A stretch of DNA of 41,397 nucleotides, from positions 1-41,397 of the forward strand of contig JAFULL010000109.1 in assembly GCA_017473345.1 (NCBI GenBank), given 5' to 3'. Position 1 is the stretch's first letter. Each line of letters opens with the position of its first letter. The translations under genes were made by a program, and so were the position numbers. The notes under the pieces were generated by a model. The model saw only the letters and a list, made by a program, of their open reading frames with translations. It was not told where the DNA came from and ran no database searches. Of this stretch, positions 16,081-23,901 are shown piece after piece. The stretch is from Clostridia bacterium (GTDB lineage Bacteria; Bacillota; Clostridia; Christensenellales; Aristaeellaceae).

Positions 16081-16404
16081 TCAGAACACCAGCTGCACCA
16101 GCAGCATGTAGCAGGCCGTGCCGCCTACGATGGAAATGAGCGTGTTGCGCTTCCACAGGTGCAGCAGCACCACCGCCGCGCAGGCGATGAACTCCGGCGC
16201 GCCATGGGGTGCGCTGAACAGCTGGATATTGCGCAGGCAGTACACCACCAGCATGCCCATGATGGCATACGGCAGCACCCTGCCCAGATAAGCAACGAAC
16301 GGCGGCGTGGTTTTGTTGCCGCTGAAGATGACAAACGGCAGAAAACGCAGCGCGATGGTGACCAGCGCAACCACCGCCACGATGAGTGCAGAATGCAGGT
16401 TCAT
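16081..16404 (-). CDS. azlD: AzlD, branched-chain amino-acid exporter small subunit
   Basis: A 107-residue protein with four hydrophobic helices, typical of AzlD, which pairs with AzlC to export branched-chain amino acids. Marks include ALRFLPFVIF near the start and GRVLPYAIMGMLVVYCL in the middle. The ATG overlaps the azlC stop by one base (TGATG), so the two are translationally coupled. AAAGGAG lies eight bases upstream. Confidence 0.92.
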   Translation of the reverse strand: MNLHSALIVAVVALVTIALRFLPFVIFSGNKTTPPFVAYLGRVLPYAIMGMLVVYCLRNIQLFSAPHGAPEFIACAAVVLLHLWKRNTLISIVGGTACYMLLVQLVF

Positions 16405-17102
16405 CACGCGGTCTCCTTTCGTACGGCGCGCAGAATGCTCAGCGCGATCAGGATGGCCGCCATCGACGGAATGAGAAAGCTGTCCGCCCCGAAGATCACC
16501 AGACAGATCACCGACGCGATGACGCCGATGAGGGCAGAGGCATGATCCTTCGTACTGAGCCACTGCTCCACAAACACCGTTACAAACAGCGCCGTCAGGG
16601 CAAAGTCGACGCCCTCCACGCTGAAGGGGATGATCTGCCCCAGAAGCGAGCCGATCATGCTGCCGGCCACCCAGTAACACTGGTCCAGCAGCGACACCCA
16701 GAACGCATAGCGATGGCGCGCATCCCTGTCCAGGTGCTGATCGTCCTGACAGACCAGCGAATAGGTCTCGTCCGTCAGGGCGAAGATGGCGTAGGGCTTC
16801 TTTTTGCCCATGCCCTTGTAGGCGTCGATCATCGAAATGCCGTAGAACAGGTGGCGCGCATTGACCATCAGCGTGGTCAGCGCCGCCGTGATGAGCGACG
16901 CGCCGCCAGTGAGCAGGTCGATGGCAAGGTACTGCATGGAGCCTGCGTAGATCAGGCCGCTCATGGCCAGCGCCCAGCCCGGGCCATAGCCTCTGGCGGA
17001 GAGCAGAATGCCAAAGCCCATGCCCAGCACGATGTAACCGGCCAGCACGGGCGTTGTGGCAACGAACGCTTCACGCAGCGTTTGTTTGAGTGACTTTTGC
17101 AA
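16404..17102 (-). CDS. azlC: AzlC, branched-chain amino-acid exporter large subunit
   Basis: A 232-residue membrane protein of the AzlC/YgaZ family, the partner of AzlD. Conserved parts are the helix pair around PVLAGYIVLGMGFGILL, SGLIYAGSMQY, LMVNARHLFYG and the loop FALTDETYSL. The start is TTG 17102 with AGAAGG ten bases upstream; no ATG is nearby. The gap to the L,D-transpeptidase gene is only 25 bases, so it reads on from that gene. Confidence 0.94.
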   Translation of the reverse strand: MQKSLKQTLREAFVATTPVLAGYIVLGMGFGILLSARGYGPGWALAMSGLIYAGSMQYLAIDLLTGGASLITAALTTLMVNARHLFYGISMIDAYKGMGKKKPYAIFALTDETYSLVCQDDQHLDRDARHRYAFWVSLLDQCYWVAGSMIGSLLGQIIPFSVEGVDFALTALFVTVFVEQWLSTKDHASALIGVIASVICLVIFGADSFLIPSMAAILIALSILRAVRKETA

Positions 17103-17127
17103 AATGGTTTTCCTTCTTTCGAAGCGC

Positions 17128-18840
17128 TCACTGCGCCGGCTTCATTTCAGCCGGCTGAGGCGTTGCCGCAGGTGTGGGTTCGGGCGTGACCTCGGGCGCA
17201 GCGGTGGGTTCGGGCGTGGCGGGATTGAGCACATCAGCAAAAAGGACCTCCTGCGTTTTGACGCTGGCCTTGCCGGTGGCGGAAATGCCATTGTCCTTCT
17301 GGAAGGCCTCGACCGCTTTCACAGTGCCGCTGTAATACCCGCCAGTCACGGTACCGGTGTAGTAGCCCAGCTCCTTGAGCTTCATCTGCAGCCAGTACAC
17401 GTCCTCGCCGGTGGAGCCCTTCTTCAGCTGACGGAAGGGCTGCGGCGGCATGCCGTCGGAGGTATAGTTGGGCGCGGGCGTGGGTTCCGGCGTAGCAGCA
17501 GGGCCATTTTTGGCCTTGTTCAGCGGCGGAGCGGCCACAGCCCTGCGCAGTTCCTCATCCAGCGGCAGATCTTCGGTCACGGTCACGACGATGCCTTCGC
17601 CAATGTTATCGTAGATCCACTTGGCGTCGCTGACCAGCAATCTCACGCAGCCGTGCGACGCGCGCGAGCCCAGCATGTTGTAGCTCTTGGTGCTCAGGGC
17701 GTCGTAGTCGACCTCATGATAGGTCACGCTGTGGAAGGCGATGTATTCGTTGATCTTTGTCCAGTACTGGGCATGGCTTTCCCACGCAGGGAAGTAGCAC
17801 CAGCGCGCCCGGCGGCCGGGCAGCACAAACTCACCCACGGTGCTGGGCGTGGCGACCGTGCCGGTGGAGCACACCATCTGTTTGACTGGAATGGTGTATT
17901 CGCCCCTATCGTCACGGCCATACACGGTGGTCACCTGGTTTTTCACATCCACGGTAATGGCGTAGGGCACAGGCGTTGGCACAGGCGTGGGCCGCGGCGT
18001 GGCGTGGATATTCACCACATCCTGCGAATTGAACAGCTGGTTCCACGTATCCTCGTCGGCATAGCCGGTCACGCGCAGGCCGTTGTAATTCTGAAACTCC
18101 TTCATAGCGGCGATGGTCTGGTCCATATAATTGCCGCTGATGGGGCCGTTGAAGAAACCCAGTTCCGTCAGGCGGGTCTGCACCTTTTTGACGTTTTCGC
18201 CCTTTTCGCCGCGGTTGATGCGGCCGACGTATTCAACGTCCTCCACATCCTCACCGTCGCCGGCGATGACCATGTCGTTGATGTCGCCCAGGTCGCGTGA
18301 GGGGTCGGGCGTGGGCGTGGGCTTTGCGCCCTTGGCCAGCGCCTTGCCGCTGTAGAGCACGCGCTGGGTTTCCACATCGGCAATGCCGGTGGCAGTCAGG
18401 CCGTTGTTTGCCTGAAAAGCACTGACGGACTTTTCCGTAATGGCGCGGAACTTGCCGGTGGGCTTCTGGTCAAAGTAACCCAGATCCTTCAGGTGCTGCT
18501 GCAGACGGGTGACATCCTCGCCGTCGGTACCGGTGGAGATGACGCGGTATTCAGCGCTGAGCAGCAATGCCTCAGTCTCGCCGTCGACCACGCCGGTCTC
18601 CTCCAGACCATAGTCCTTCTGGAAACGCTTCACCGCAGCGCGCGTGCCGTCGAGGAAGTTACCGCTCACCTTGCCGGTGTAATACCCCAGCTCGCTCAGG
18701 CGCTGCTGGATCAGCGTGACGTTGTCGCCCTGATCGCCATACTGTATGGGCTGATAGGGCTGTGCATCTTCAGCTGAAACGGCGGGCCACAGCGGCACGC
18801 ACAAGGTGATCACAAACAGCAGGGCAAGCAGTCGCTTCAT
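17128..18840 (-). CDS. Secreted L,D-transpeptidase with four peptidoglycan-binding repeats
   Basis: A 570-residue secreted cell-wall enzyme. Signal peptide about 1-23. Peptidoglycan-binding_1 repeats lie at about 35-93, 106-163, 213-270 and 475-533, each with the LQxxLxxLGYY pattern. The YkuD catalytic domain, about 293-421, has H370, H396 and nucleophile C398 in SHGCVRL. Proline/threonine-rich linkers (TPTPDP, RPTPVPTPVP, TPEPTPAP) separate the parts, and the C-terminus is another Pro/Thr/Ala tail. Expected reaction: 3-3 cross-linking or attachment to peptidoglycan. The repeat placed after the catalytic domain makes the layout somewhat unusual. ATG 18840 has AAAGGAG upstream; the gene is second in its operon. 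Confidence 0.94.
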   Translation of the reverse strand: MKRLLALLFVITLCVPLWPAVSAEDAQPYQPIQYGDQGDNVTLIQQRLSELGYYTGKVSGNFLDGTRAAVKRFQKDYGLEETGVVDGETEALLLSAEYRVISTGTDGEDVTRLQQHLKDLGYFDQKPTGKFRAITEKSVSAFQANNGLTATGIADVETQRVLYSGKALAKGAKPTPTPDPSRDLGDINDMVIAGDGEDVEDVEYVGRINRGEKGENVKKVQTRLTELGFFNGPISGNYMDQTIAAMKEFQNYNGLRVTGYADEDTWNQLFNSQDVVNIHATPRPTPVPTPVPYAITVDVKNQVTTVYGRDDRGEYTIPVKQMVCSTGTVATPSTVGEFVLPGRRARWCYFPAWESHAQYWTKINEYIAFHSVTYHEVDYDALSTKSYNMLGSRASHGCVRLLVSDAKWIYDNIGEGIVVTVTEDLPLDEELRRAVAAPPLNKAKNGPAATPEPTPAPNYTSDGMPPQPFRQLKKGSTGEDVYWLQMKLKELGYYTGTVTGGYYSGTVKAVEAFQKDNGISATGKASVKTQEVLFADVLNPATPEPTAAPEVTPEPTPAATPQPAEMKPAQ

Positions 18841-18859
18841 TCGTGGTTCTCTCCTTTGG

Positions 18860-19663
18860 TCAGTCCAGATAGGGGTTCATGGAGCTGAGACGCTCAAAAA
18901 TCAGATCGGGCTCGATGCCGGTTTCCTTTACTTCCTCCAGAGTGCCTTCGCCGGTGAGCACCATGATGGACAGCATGCCGAAGTTGAGACCCGTCTTGAT
19001 GTCGGTGTACAGGCGGTCGCCCACCATGGCCAGCTCGTGCTTCTGAAGGCCGGTGAGCTTCAGGGCTTCCTCGACGATGCCGGCATAGGGCTTGCCCAGG
19101 ATCAGGTCCGGGCGGCGGCCGGTGCTGGCCTCGATGAAGGCGATGATGGCGCCGATGTCAGGGGCAAAGCCGGTTTCAGTGGGGCAGTTGAAATCGGGAT
19201 GGGTTGCGATGTAGGGCAGGCCCGCGCGCACAAAGTCGCACACAGCGGTCATCTTGGCGTAGTCCAGCGTGGTGTCGTAGGCGATGAGCACATAGTCGGG
19301 ATTTTCGTTATCGATCTCCATGCCCAGCTCGATGAGCTCCTTCTTGAGCATGTCGTTGCCCAGCAGGAAGGCCTTCTTGCCGGCAAACTCGCGCAGGCAG
19401 TAGCTGGCTGCGGCATGGCCGGAGGTGAGCACATTGCGGAACACGTCGCGCACGCCCATCTTTTCCAGCTTTTTGACATACACGTCAGCAGACTTGGAGG
19501 AGTTGTTGGTCACAAACAGGCTCTTGCGGCCGGTCGCGGCCAGTTTTTCCAGAAAATCCAGCGAACCTTCCAGCAGATTGTCGCCCAGATAAAAAGTACC
19601 GTCCATATCCAGCATAAAGCACTTGATGGGTGCGAGTTTGGCACGAATTTCAGCTTCCGTCAT
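18860..19663 (-). CDS. HAD-IIA (NagD/phosphoglycolate phosphatase-like) phosphatase
   Basis: A 267-residue HAD-superfamily hydrolase with a IIA cap. Motif I is MLDMDGTFYLG with D19 and D21, motif II FVTNNSS, the lysine region LILGKP and motif IV MVGDRLYTDI. Enzymes of this group dephosphorylate sugar phosphates, nucleotides or damaged glycolytic metabolites; the substrate here is not known. ATG 19663 suits the ribosome site GGAAGG; an upstream in-frame ATG touches that site directly. It is the first gene of a six-gene operon from the promoter at 19719-19747. Confidence 0.93.
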   Translation of the reverse strand: MTEAEIRAKLAPIKCFMLDMDGTFYLGDNLLEGSLDFLEKLAATGRKSLFVTNNSSKSADVYVKKLEKMGVRDVFRNVLTSGHAAASYCLREFAGKKAFLLGNDMLKKELIELGMEIDNENPDYVLIAYDTTLDYAKMTAVCDFVRAGLPYIATHPDFNCPTETGFAPDIGAIIAFIEASTGRRPDLILGKPYAGIVEEALKLTGLQKHELAMVGDRLYTDIKTGLNFGMLSIMVLTGEGTLEEVKETGIEPDLIFERLSSMNPYLD

Positions 19664-19718
19664 GGTAAAAACCATCCTTCCGTACATTCGGGTGATGTGC
19701 ACACCCGTAGATACTGCC

Positions 19719-19747
19719 ATTGTACCACAAGAAGTGTTATTTAACAA
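19719..19747 (-). promoter_or_regulatory. Promoter of the six-gene HAD-to-trmO operon
   Basis: Minus-strand TTGTTA (19747-19742), 17 bases, TACAAT (19724-19719). It lies about 55 bases before the first ATG and is the only good promoter seen for HAD, L,D-transpeptidase, azlC, azlD, the membrane protein and trmO. Confidence 0.75.
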
Positions 19748-19789
19748 TTGCGAAATAAAATTTTAACATCATTTCTTTTGCTGTAAAGT

Positions 19790-19795
19790 TATAAT
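19790..19795 (+). promoter_or_regulatory. -10 of the GH39-like gene at 19.8 kb
   Basis: Perfect TATAAT 23 bases before the ATG, in an AT-rich divergent region. The best -35 (TTAACA, 19763-19768) is 21 bases away, so the promoter may need an activator. Confidence 0.4.
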
Positions 19796-19817
19796 GACCA
19801 AAAGGGAGTGTGAACAT

Positions 19818-21248
19818 ATGATGGAAAGCGCCATCTGCAAAGCCTATGAAAACTGCGGTTTTCTCCCTGTTGGAAAGCTGAACTGTCTGGATGATATCCC
19901 CACTGCGGCAGGCGGCAAGCTGTGCCTTGGCATGGAATGCCTTGACCGCGATCTGTGGGATTTTGACCGTGCATTCGAAACCATCCGTGCGCTGGGCGTG
20001 CGCCGTGTGCGGCTGCAGACAGGCTGGCAGAAAACCGAAAAGGCCCCCGGTGTCTACGCTTTTGAATGGCTTGATCACATCGTCGACCAGCTCAAAAGCG
20101 CCGGTATTCAGCCCTTTCTTTCCCTTTCCTACGGCAACCGGCTATACTGCTCCAACCCGCAGGACTGCCCCAATCTGGACAATGGCGGCGTAGGCCATAT
20201 CCCCGTCGTCACGCCTGAAGAGCGCGAAGCGTGGCAGCGCTATGTACACCATATTGTGCGGCACTTCCGCGACCGCGTGCACGAATATGAAGTGTGGAAC
20301 GAGCCGGATGTGGCCGTATTCTGCCGCGTGCCCATGAGCTGGCCGGACGCGTATATGGGGCTGGTCAAACTGACTGTTCCCGTCATCCGTGAAGAAATGC
20401 CCGATGCCACCGTCATCACCTGCACCGCAGGGCTTGAAAACATCGCCACGCTGCTGCGCCGCGGCATGGGCAGCTATACGGACGTTCACTCCTTTCACGG
20501 TTATCAGTTCTTTCCCGAAATGCGACCGGCTGCCTATTGTCGCAGCCAGCTGAACCGCTGCCTGCAGCAGGCGCCGCATCTGCGCTTCTGGCGCGGCGAG
20601 GCCGGCTGCCCGTCCTATAATGATCCCATCAGCAAGGGGGCGCTCAGCAATATTCCCGTAACCGAGATCAAGCAGGCCAAATTCCTGCTGCGCCACCTGC
20701 TGCAGGACCTGGCCAACGACGCGCTGGAAATGAGCTCCTATTTCCACGCCTATGACTTTGAACACTTCACGCACAAGCTGCGCTACCACTACGGCGTGAT
20801 CCGCCATGAGGATCTCAGCCGCAAGCCCGCCTACCACTGCCTGCAGGTGCTTGCCCATCTGTTTGACGGCAGCACGGTTCATACTGAGCCCGCTCCCGCT
20901 TTCATTCAGGATGGCTCCGACCTGTCGCCGCGGGAGCTGCTGACCCTTCAGCTGTTTGCATTCAGCCGTAACGGCCAGCCCGTGTATTCCTGCCACCTGC
21001 CGCTTGATATCGTGGATGACTTCACCGTGCGCAGCGTGCGCCTGTGCCTGCCGCAGGCGCTTGAACACCCGGTCGTTCTCGACCCCATGACCGGCAGCGT
21101 TTATGCTCCTCAGGACGATACCTTTCCCGTCACCGACTATCCCCTCTTCATCATGGACGCCTCCGCCCTCGCCCCGTTCGCCCAAGTCAATCTGCAGTCC
21201 AAAAACACAGTCTGCACCGAAGACCTCACCCAAAAAATCGAAGAATAA
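19818..21248 (+). CDS. GH39-like clan-A glycoside hydrolase (putative beta-xylosidase)
   Basis: A 476-residue TIM-barrel glycosidase without signal peptide, so probably intracellular. The acid/base is E162 in EVWNEPD and the nucleophile candidate is E261 in FWRGEAGCPS, the clan GH-A arrangement. The segment about 36-105 (LGMECLDRDLW, VRLQTGWQKTEKAPGVYAFEWLD) resembles proteins annotated as beta-xylosidases or GH39 relatives. It is only distantly like the second GH39 protein at 28.9 kb. ATG 19818 has GGGAG nine bases upstream; a second ATG follows directly. Together with the GH67 and GH39 genes it suggests use of plant xylan oligosaccharides; the true substrate is unproven. Confidence 0.82.
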   Translation: MMESAICKAYENCGFLPVGKLNCLDDIPTAAGGKLCLGMECLDRDLWDFDRAFETIRALGVRRVRLQTGWQKTEKAPGVYAFEWLDHIVDQLKSAGIQPFLSLSYGNRLYCSNPQDCPNLDNGGVGHIPVVTPEEREAWQRYVHHIVRHFRDRVHEYEVWNEPDVAVFCRVPMSWPDAYMGLVKLTVPVIREEMPDATVITCTAGLENIATLLRRGMGSYTDVHSFHGYQFFPEMRPAAYCRSQLNRCLQQAPHLRFWRGEAGCPSYNDPISKGALSNIPVTEIKQAKFLLRHLLQDLANDALEMSSYFHAYDFEHFTHKLRYHYGVIRHEDLSRKPAYHCLQVLAHLFDGSTVHTEPAPAFIQDGSDLSPRELLTLQLFAFSRNGQPVYSCHLPLDIVDDFTVRSVRLCLPQALEHPVVLDPMTGSVYAPQDDTFPVTDYPLFIMDASALAPFAQVNLQSKNTVCTEDLTQKIEE

Positions 21249-21254
21249 AAAACG

Positions 21255-21283
21255 AGCCAGCCCAAACCGGCTGGCTCAATTTA
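21255..21283. terminator. Terminator at the end of the GH39-like gene
   Basis: A 9-bp perfect stem (21255-21263 with 21270-21278), six-base loop, then AATTTAT. The A-rich left side could let it stop the opposite ABC operon as well. Confidence 0.7.
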
Positions 21284-21303
21284 TACAATTATCATTCCCC
21301 CAC

Positions 21304-21324
21304 CCGAGCTGTATAACAGCTCGG
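21304..21324. repeat. Isolated 8-bp hairpin between convergent units
   Basis: CCGAGCTG (21304-21311) and CAGCTCGG (21317-21324) around TATAA. No T-run on either side. On the minus strand it directly follows the double-hairpin element copy B. Confidence 0.6.
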
Positions 21325-21326
21325 AA

Positions 21327-21390
21327 GCGGGATTGTCAAGGGCAAAGCCCTTGACCGGGGTGCAGGGGCAGCGCCCCTGCCGTCTCCCCC
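21327..21390 (-). repeat. Post-stop double-hairpin element, copy B
   Basis: On the minus strand it starts one base after the TAA of the ABC ATPase gene. Leader GGGGGAGACG; hairpin 1 with an 8-bp stem (21380-21373 with 21369-21362) and loop GCT; spacer ACCCCG; hairpin 2 with a 9-bp stem (21355-21347 with 21343-21335) and loop TTT; tail AATCCCGC. The stems differ in sequence from copy A but remain perfectly paired. Confidence 0.8.
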
Positions 21391-22113
21391 TTACAGTACC
21401 TTGCGCAGGAAGTCCTGCGTTCTGGGGTTCTGCGGATTGCTGAAGATCTGCTCGGGCGTGCCTTCCTCCATGACGATGCCTTCATCCATGAACAGCACTC
21501 GATCGGCCACCTCGCGGGCAAAGCCCATTTCGTGGGTAACGACCACCATGGTCATGCCTTCCTCGGCCAGCTGCTTCATAACTTCCAGCACTTCACCGAC
21601 CATTTCAGGGTCGAGGGCGGAGGTGGGCTCGTCAAAGAGCATCACGTCGGGGTTCATGCACAGCGCGCGCACGATGGCGATGCGCTGCTGCTGGCCGCCG
21701 GAGAGCTGCTTGGGGTACACATTGGCCTTTTCCACAAGGGTCACGCGCTACAGCAGCTTCATGGCCTTCTGCTCGGCCTCGGCCTTTTTCATCAGGCCGG
21801 TCTGAATGGGCGCGAGGGTCATGTTCTGCAGCACCGTCAGGTGCGGGAACAGGTTGAACTGCTGAAACACCATGCCCATGCGGCGGCGGATGAGGTTGAT
21901 ATCGCTCTTGGGGTCGGTGATGGTCTGGCCGTCGAAGATGATCTCGCCGGCGGTGGGCTGCTCAAGCAGGTTGAGGCAGCGCAGGAAGGTGCTTTTGCCG
22001 CTGCCGCTGGGGCCGATGACAACGACCTTTTCGCCCGGCCTGATGTGCTGGTTCACGCCCTTGAGCACGTCCAGCTTGCCAAAGGACTTGTGCAGGTTGT
22101 TAACGGTTATCAC
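21391..22113 (-). pseudogene. Polar amino-acid ABC transporter ATPase, interrupted by an in-frame TAG
   Basis: The GlnQ/ArtP-type ATPase of the uptake system encoded just upstream. The first part has Walker A GPSGSGKST at 34-42 and the Q-loop VFQQFNLFP; the second part, in the same frame, has the signature LSGGQQQR, Walker [13 protein letters not shown] and the switch histidine [10 protein letters not shown]. Codon 122 (21750-21748) is TAG, between AMKLL and [12 protein letters not shown], where relatives carry a charged or polar residue such as Glu. Without it the protein would be 240 residues, a normal length. So this is a one-base nonsense mutation, a sequencing error, or a suppressed stop. 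GTG start at 22113 overlaps the permease by 14 bases, with AGGAGG at ten bases. Confidence 0.85.
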
Positions 22114-22879
22114 TCTGACGCAGCCTCCTTTCCAGCTTGCCTACCAGCCATGAGAAGAACATGACCAAAATCAGATAAACGATGGCCACTGCGATCAGCG
22201 GCATAAAGGCGGAATACGTGGCGCCGCGGATGCGGTTGCCGGCGAAGGTCAGGTCGCCCACGGCAACGTAACCGGCGACGGAGGTTTCCTTCAGAAGCAC
22301 GATGAACTCGTTGGCCAGGGTGGGCAGTACGGTTTTGAGCACCTGCGGAGCAATGATGAACCACATGGTCTGCAGGTAATTGAGGCCCAGGCTGCGGCCG
22401 GCCTCAAACTGGCCCTTGTCGATGGACATGATGCCGCCGCGGAAGATCTCGGCCACATAGGCGCCGGAGTTGAAGCCAAAGGCCAGCGTGGCGATGAGCA
22501 CACCGTTGTCGGAGGATGCAAAAATGATGTAGTACATGATCATCAGCTGCACCACAACAGGCGTGCCGCGGATGATGGTGATGTACACACGGCAGATCCA
22601 GTCCACAAAATGCAGAAGGCTTCTGCCAAGGCCCTTGTGCATCACATGGCCGGTTTTGTCCCAGGTGGTGCGCACGGCAGCTACGATCAGGCCCAGCGCG
22701 ATGCCGATCAGGCACGCGAACAGGGCGATCAGCAGCGTATTCTGAAGGCCGGTCAGCAGCAGCTTCCAGCGGTCTCTCATGATGAAGTTGAGCGTAAACT
22801 CCATCTTCGTCTGCTCCCACCATGCGGCAAGAGCGCTTTGCGAGGCGGCGGCCATCAGGCCAGTCAAGCCAACGTTCAC
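22100..22879 (-). CDS. Polar amino-acid ABC transporter permease
   Basis: A 259-residue permease of the His/Glu/Gln/Arg/opine family. After a short N-terminal segment there are about five helices; the conserved cytoplasmic EAA loop that contacts the ATPase is SIDKGQFEAGRSLGLNYLQTM near residues 155-175. RGTPVVVQL is another family mark. The GTG at 22879 was chosen because AAAGGAGG sits six bases upstream; the frame continues upstream across that site. It is second in the operon after the binding-protein gene and overlaps the ATPase gene. Confidence 0.93.
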   Translation of the reverse strand: MNVGLTGLMAAASQSALAAWWEQTKMEFTLNFIMRDRWKLLLTGLQNTLLIALFACLIGIALGLIVAAVRTTWDKTGHVMHKGLGRSLLHFVDWICRVYITIIRGTPVVVQLMIMYYIIFASSDNGVLIATLAFGFNSGAYVAEIFRGGIMSIDKGQFEAGRSLGLNYLQTMWFIIAPQVLKTVLPTLANEFIVLLKETSVAGYVAVGDLTFAGNRIRGATYSAFMPLIAVAIVYLILVMFFSWLVGKLERRLRQSDNR

Positions 22880-22908
22880 GAAAATCCTCCTTTGCAATAA
22901 ACGGCGAG

Positions 22909-22936
22909 AACTCCCCTCTGTATGCAGAGGGGAGTT
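22909..22936. repeat. Intra-operon hairpin after the binding-protein gene
   Basis: A perfect 11-bp stem (22909-22919 with 22926-22936) with a six-base loop. In the direction of the operon no T-run follows, so it is more likely an mRNA 3'-end stabiliser that raises binding-protein output over permease than a full terminator. Confidence 0.6.
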
Positions 22937-22961
22937 TTGAAAGGTCGCCCTTTAAAAAATC

Positions 22962-23711
22962 TTACTCAGCCTTGATGTACTTGCCGATGATGCCGGCCAC
23001 GGTGCCGTCAGCGATCAGCTCGTTGAGAGCGGCGTCGAACTTCTCCAGCAGCTCGGTGTTGTCCTTGGCGATGCAGGCGGCGTACTCTTCCACGGCGTAG
23101 GAGGTGTCCAGAACCTTCAGGCCTTCGTTGGCAGCCACATAAGCCTTGGCGGGCTCATTGTCGATGATGACGCAGTCGATCTTGTCAGCAACCAGAGCCA
23201 TGGTGGCGTCGTTGCCGTTGGGGTAGCGGTTGATGGTGGCCAGGCCGGCGTCTTCCAGATCCCAGGTAGAGTACAGGTCGCCGGTGGTGGACAGCTGCAC
23301 GCCGATCTTGTAGTTCTTGCCTTCGACGAACAGGTCGTCAACGCAGGTGATGGGGCTGTCTTCCTTGACGATGACAGACTGGATGCCGGTGGCGTAGGAA
23401 GAGGAGAAGTTGATCATCATCTTGCGCTCTTCGGTCACGGTCATGCCGGCCATGCCCACGTCAGCCTTGCCGGACTGCACAGCGCCGATGATGGCGTCGA
23501 AGTCCATGTCGACCACTTCGAATTCCATGCCCAGCTTTTCAGCGATGGCAGCGCAGATCTCAACGTCGATGCCCACGATGGCTTCGCCGTCGTAGTACTC
23601 ATAGGGAGGGAAGGACGCGTTGGTGGCCATGCTCAGCTTATTCTCAGCCAGAGCGGCGGTAAAGGACAGGGCCATCATGAGGGTCAGAACCAGAGCAAGC
23701 AGCTTCTTCAT
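22962..23711 (-). CDS. Polar amino-acid ABC transporter substrate-binding protein
   Basis: A 249-residue secreted binding protein (type 2 periplasmic-binding fold, SBP_bac_3). Signal peptide about 1-22 ending in AALA; the cleavage region lacks a clear lipobox cysteine, so membrane attachment is uncertain. Ligand-site segments include NASFPPYEYYDGEAIVGIDVEI and GKADVGMAGMTVTEERK. ATG 23711 has AAGGAGG ten bases upstream. It is the first gene of a three-gene importer operon. The perfect ARG-box palindrome upstream makes arginine or a related basic amino acid the best guess for substrate. Confidence 0.93.
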   Translation of the reverse strand: MKKLLALVLTLMMALSFTAALAENKLSMATNASFPPYEYYDGEAIVGIDVEICAAIAEKLGMEFEVVDMDFDAIIGAVQSGKADVGMAGMTVTEERKMMINFSSSYATGIQSVIVKEDSPITCVDDLFVEGKNYKIGVQLSTTGDLYSTWDLEDAGLATINRYPNGNDATMALVADKIDCVIIDNEPAKAYVAANEGLKVLDTSYAVEEYAACIAKDNTELLEKFDAALNELIADGTVAGIIGKYIKAE

Positions 23712-23773
23712 AAAACAGTAGCCTCCTTAAAAATCGATCGCTTTCGCGTTGGGTTCCTTTTGGGAATGTGCCT

Positions 23774-23802
23774 AGTATACTCACGGTTATGCATTCTGTC
23801 AA
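23774..23802 (-). promoter_or_regulatory. Promoter of the amino-acid ABC operon
   Basis: Minus-strand perfect TTGACA (23802-23797), 17 bases, TATACT (23779-23774); the leader is about 55 bases. The ARG-box palindrome lies seven bases upstream of the -35. Confidence 0.88.
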
Positions 23803-23809
23803 GCATTAT

Positions 23810-23827
23810 TTTGAATATTTATTCAAA
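23810..23827. promoter_or_regulatory. ARG-box-like operator (ArgR/AhrC)
   Basis: An 18-base palindrome with perfect 8-base arms, TTTGAATA and TATTCAAA on the minus strand around AA. It fits every position of the classical ARG-box pattern TNTGAATWWWWATTCANW. It lies seven bases upstream of the -35 of the ABC operon. ArgR boxes usually occur in pairs; a degenerate second half-site-rich segment (GTATAC/ATGCAT) is further upstream at about 23843-23858, not at the usual 2-3-base distance. Confidence 0.7.
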
Positions 23828-23875
23828 TTTTTTCGCTTTGAAGATGCATAAATGTATACGTAGTGCATAAACTGT

Positions 23876-23901
23876 AAAAAACGGACAATTATCGGCCGTT
23901 T
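23876..23901 (-). terminator. Terminator of the fumarase operon
   Basis: AAACGG/CCGTTT stem (23901-23896 with 23884-23879 on the minus strand) followed by a short T-tract; the stem starts inside the stop codon of the beta-subunit gene. The stem is only six perfect pairs, so moderate strength. Confidence 0.6.

Noticed and set aside
21748..21750. Genome-wide TAG recoding
   Set aside because: trmO ends naturally with TAG at 14819-14821 at the expected protein length, and no other conserved gene in the window contains an in-frame TAG; one site is not enough.
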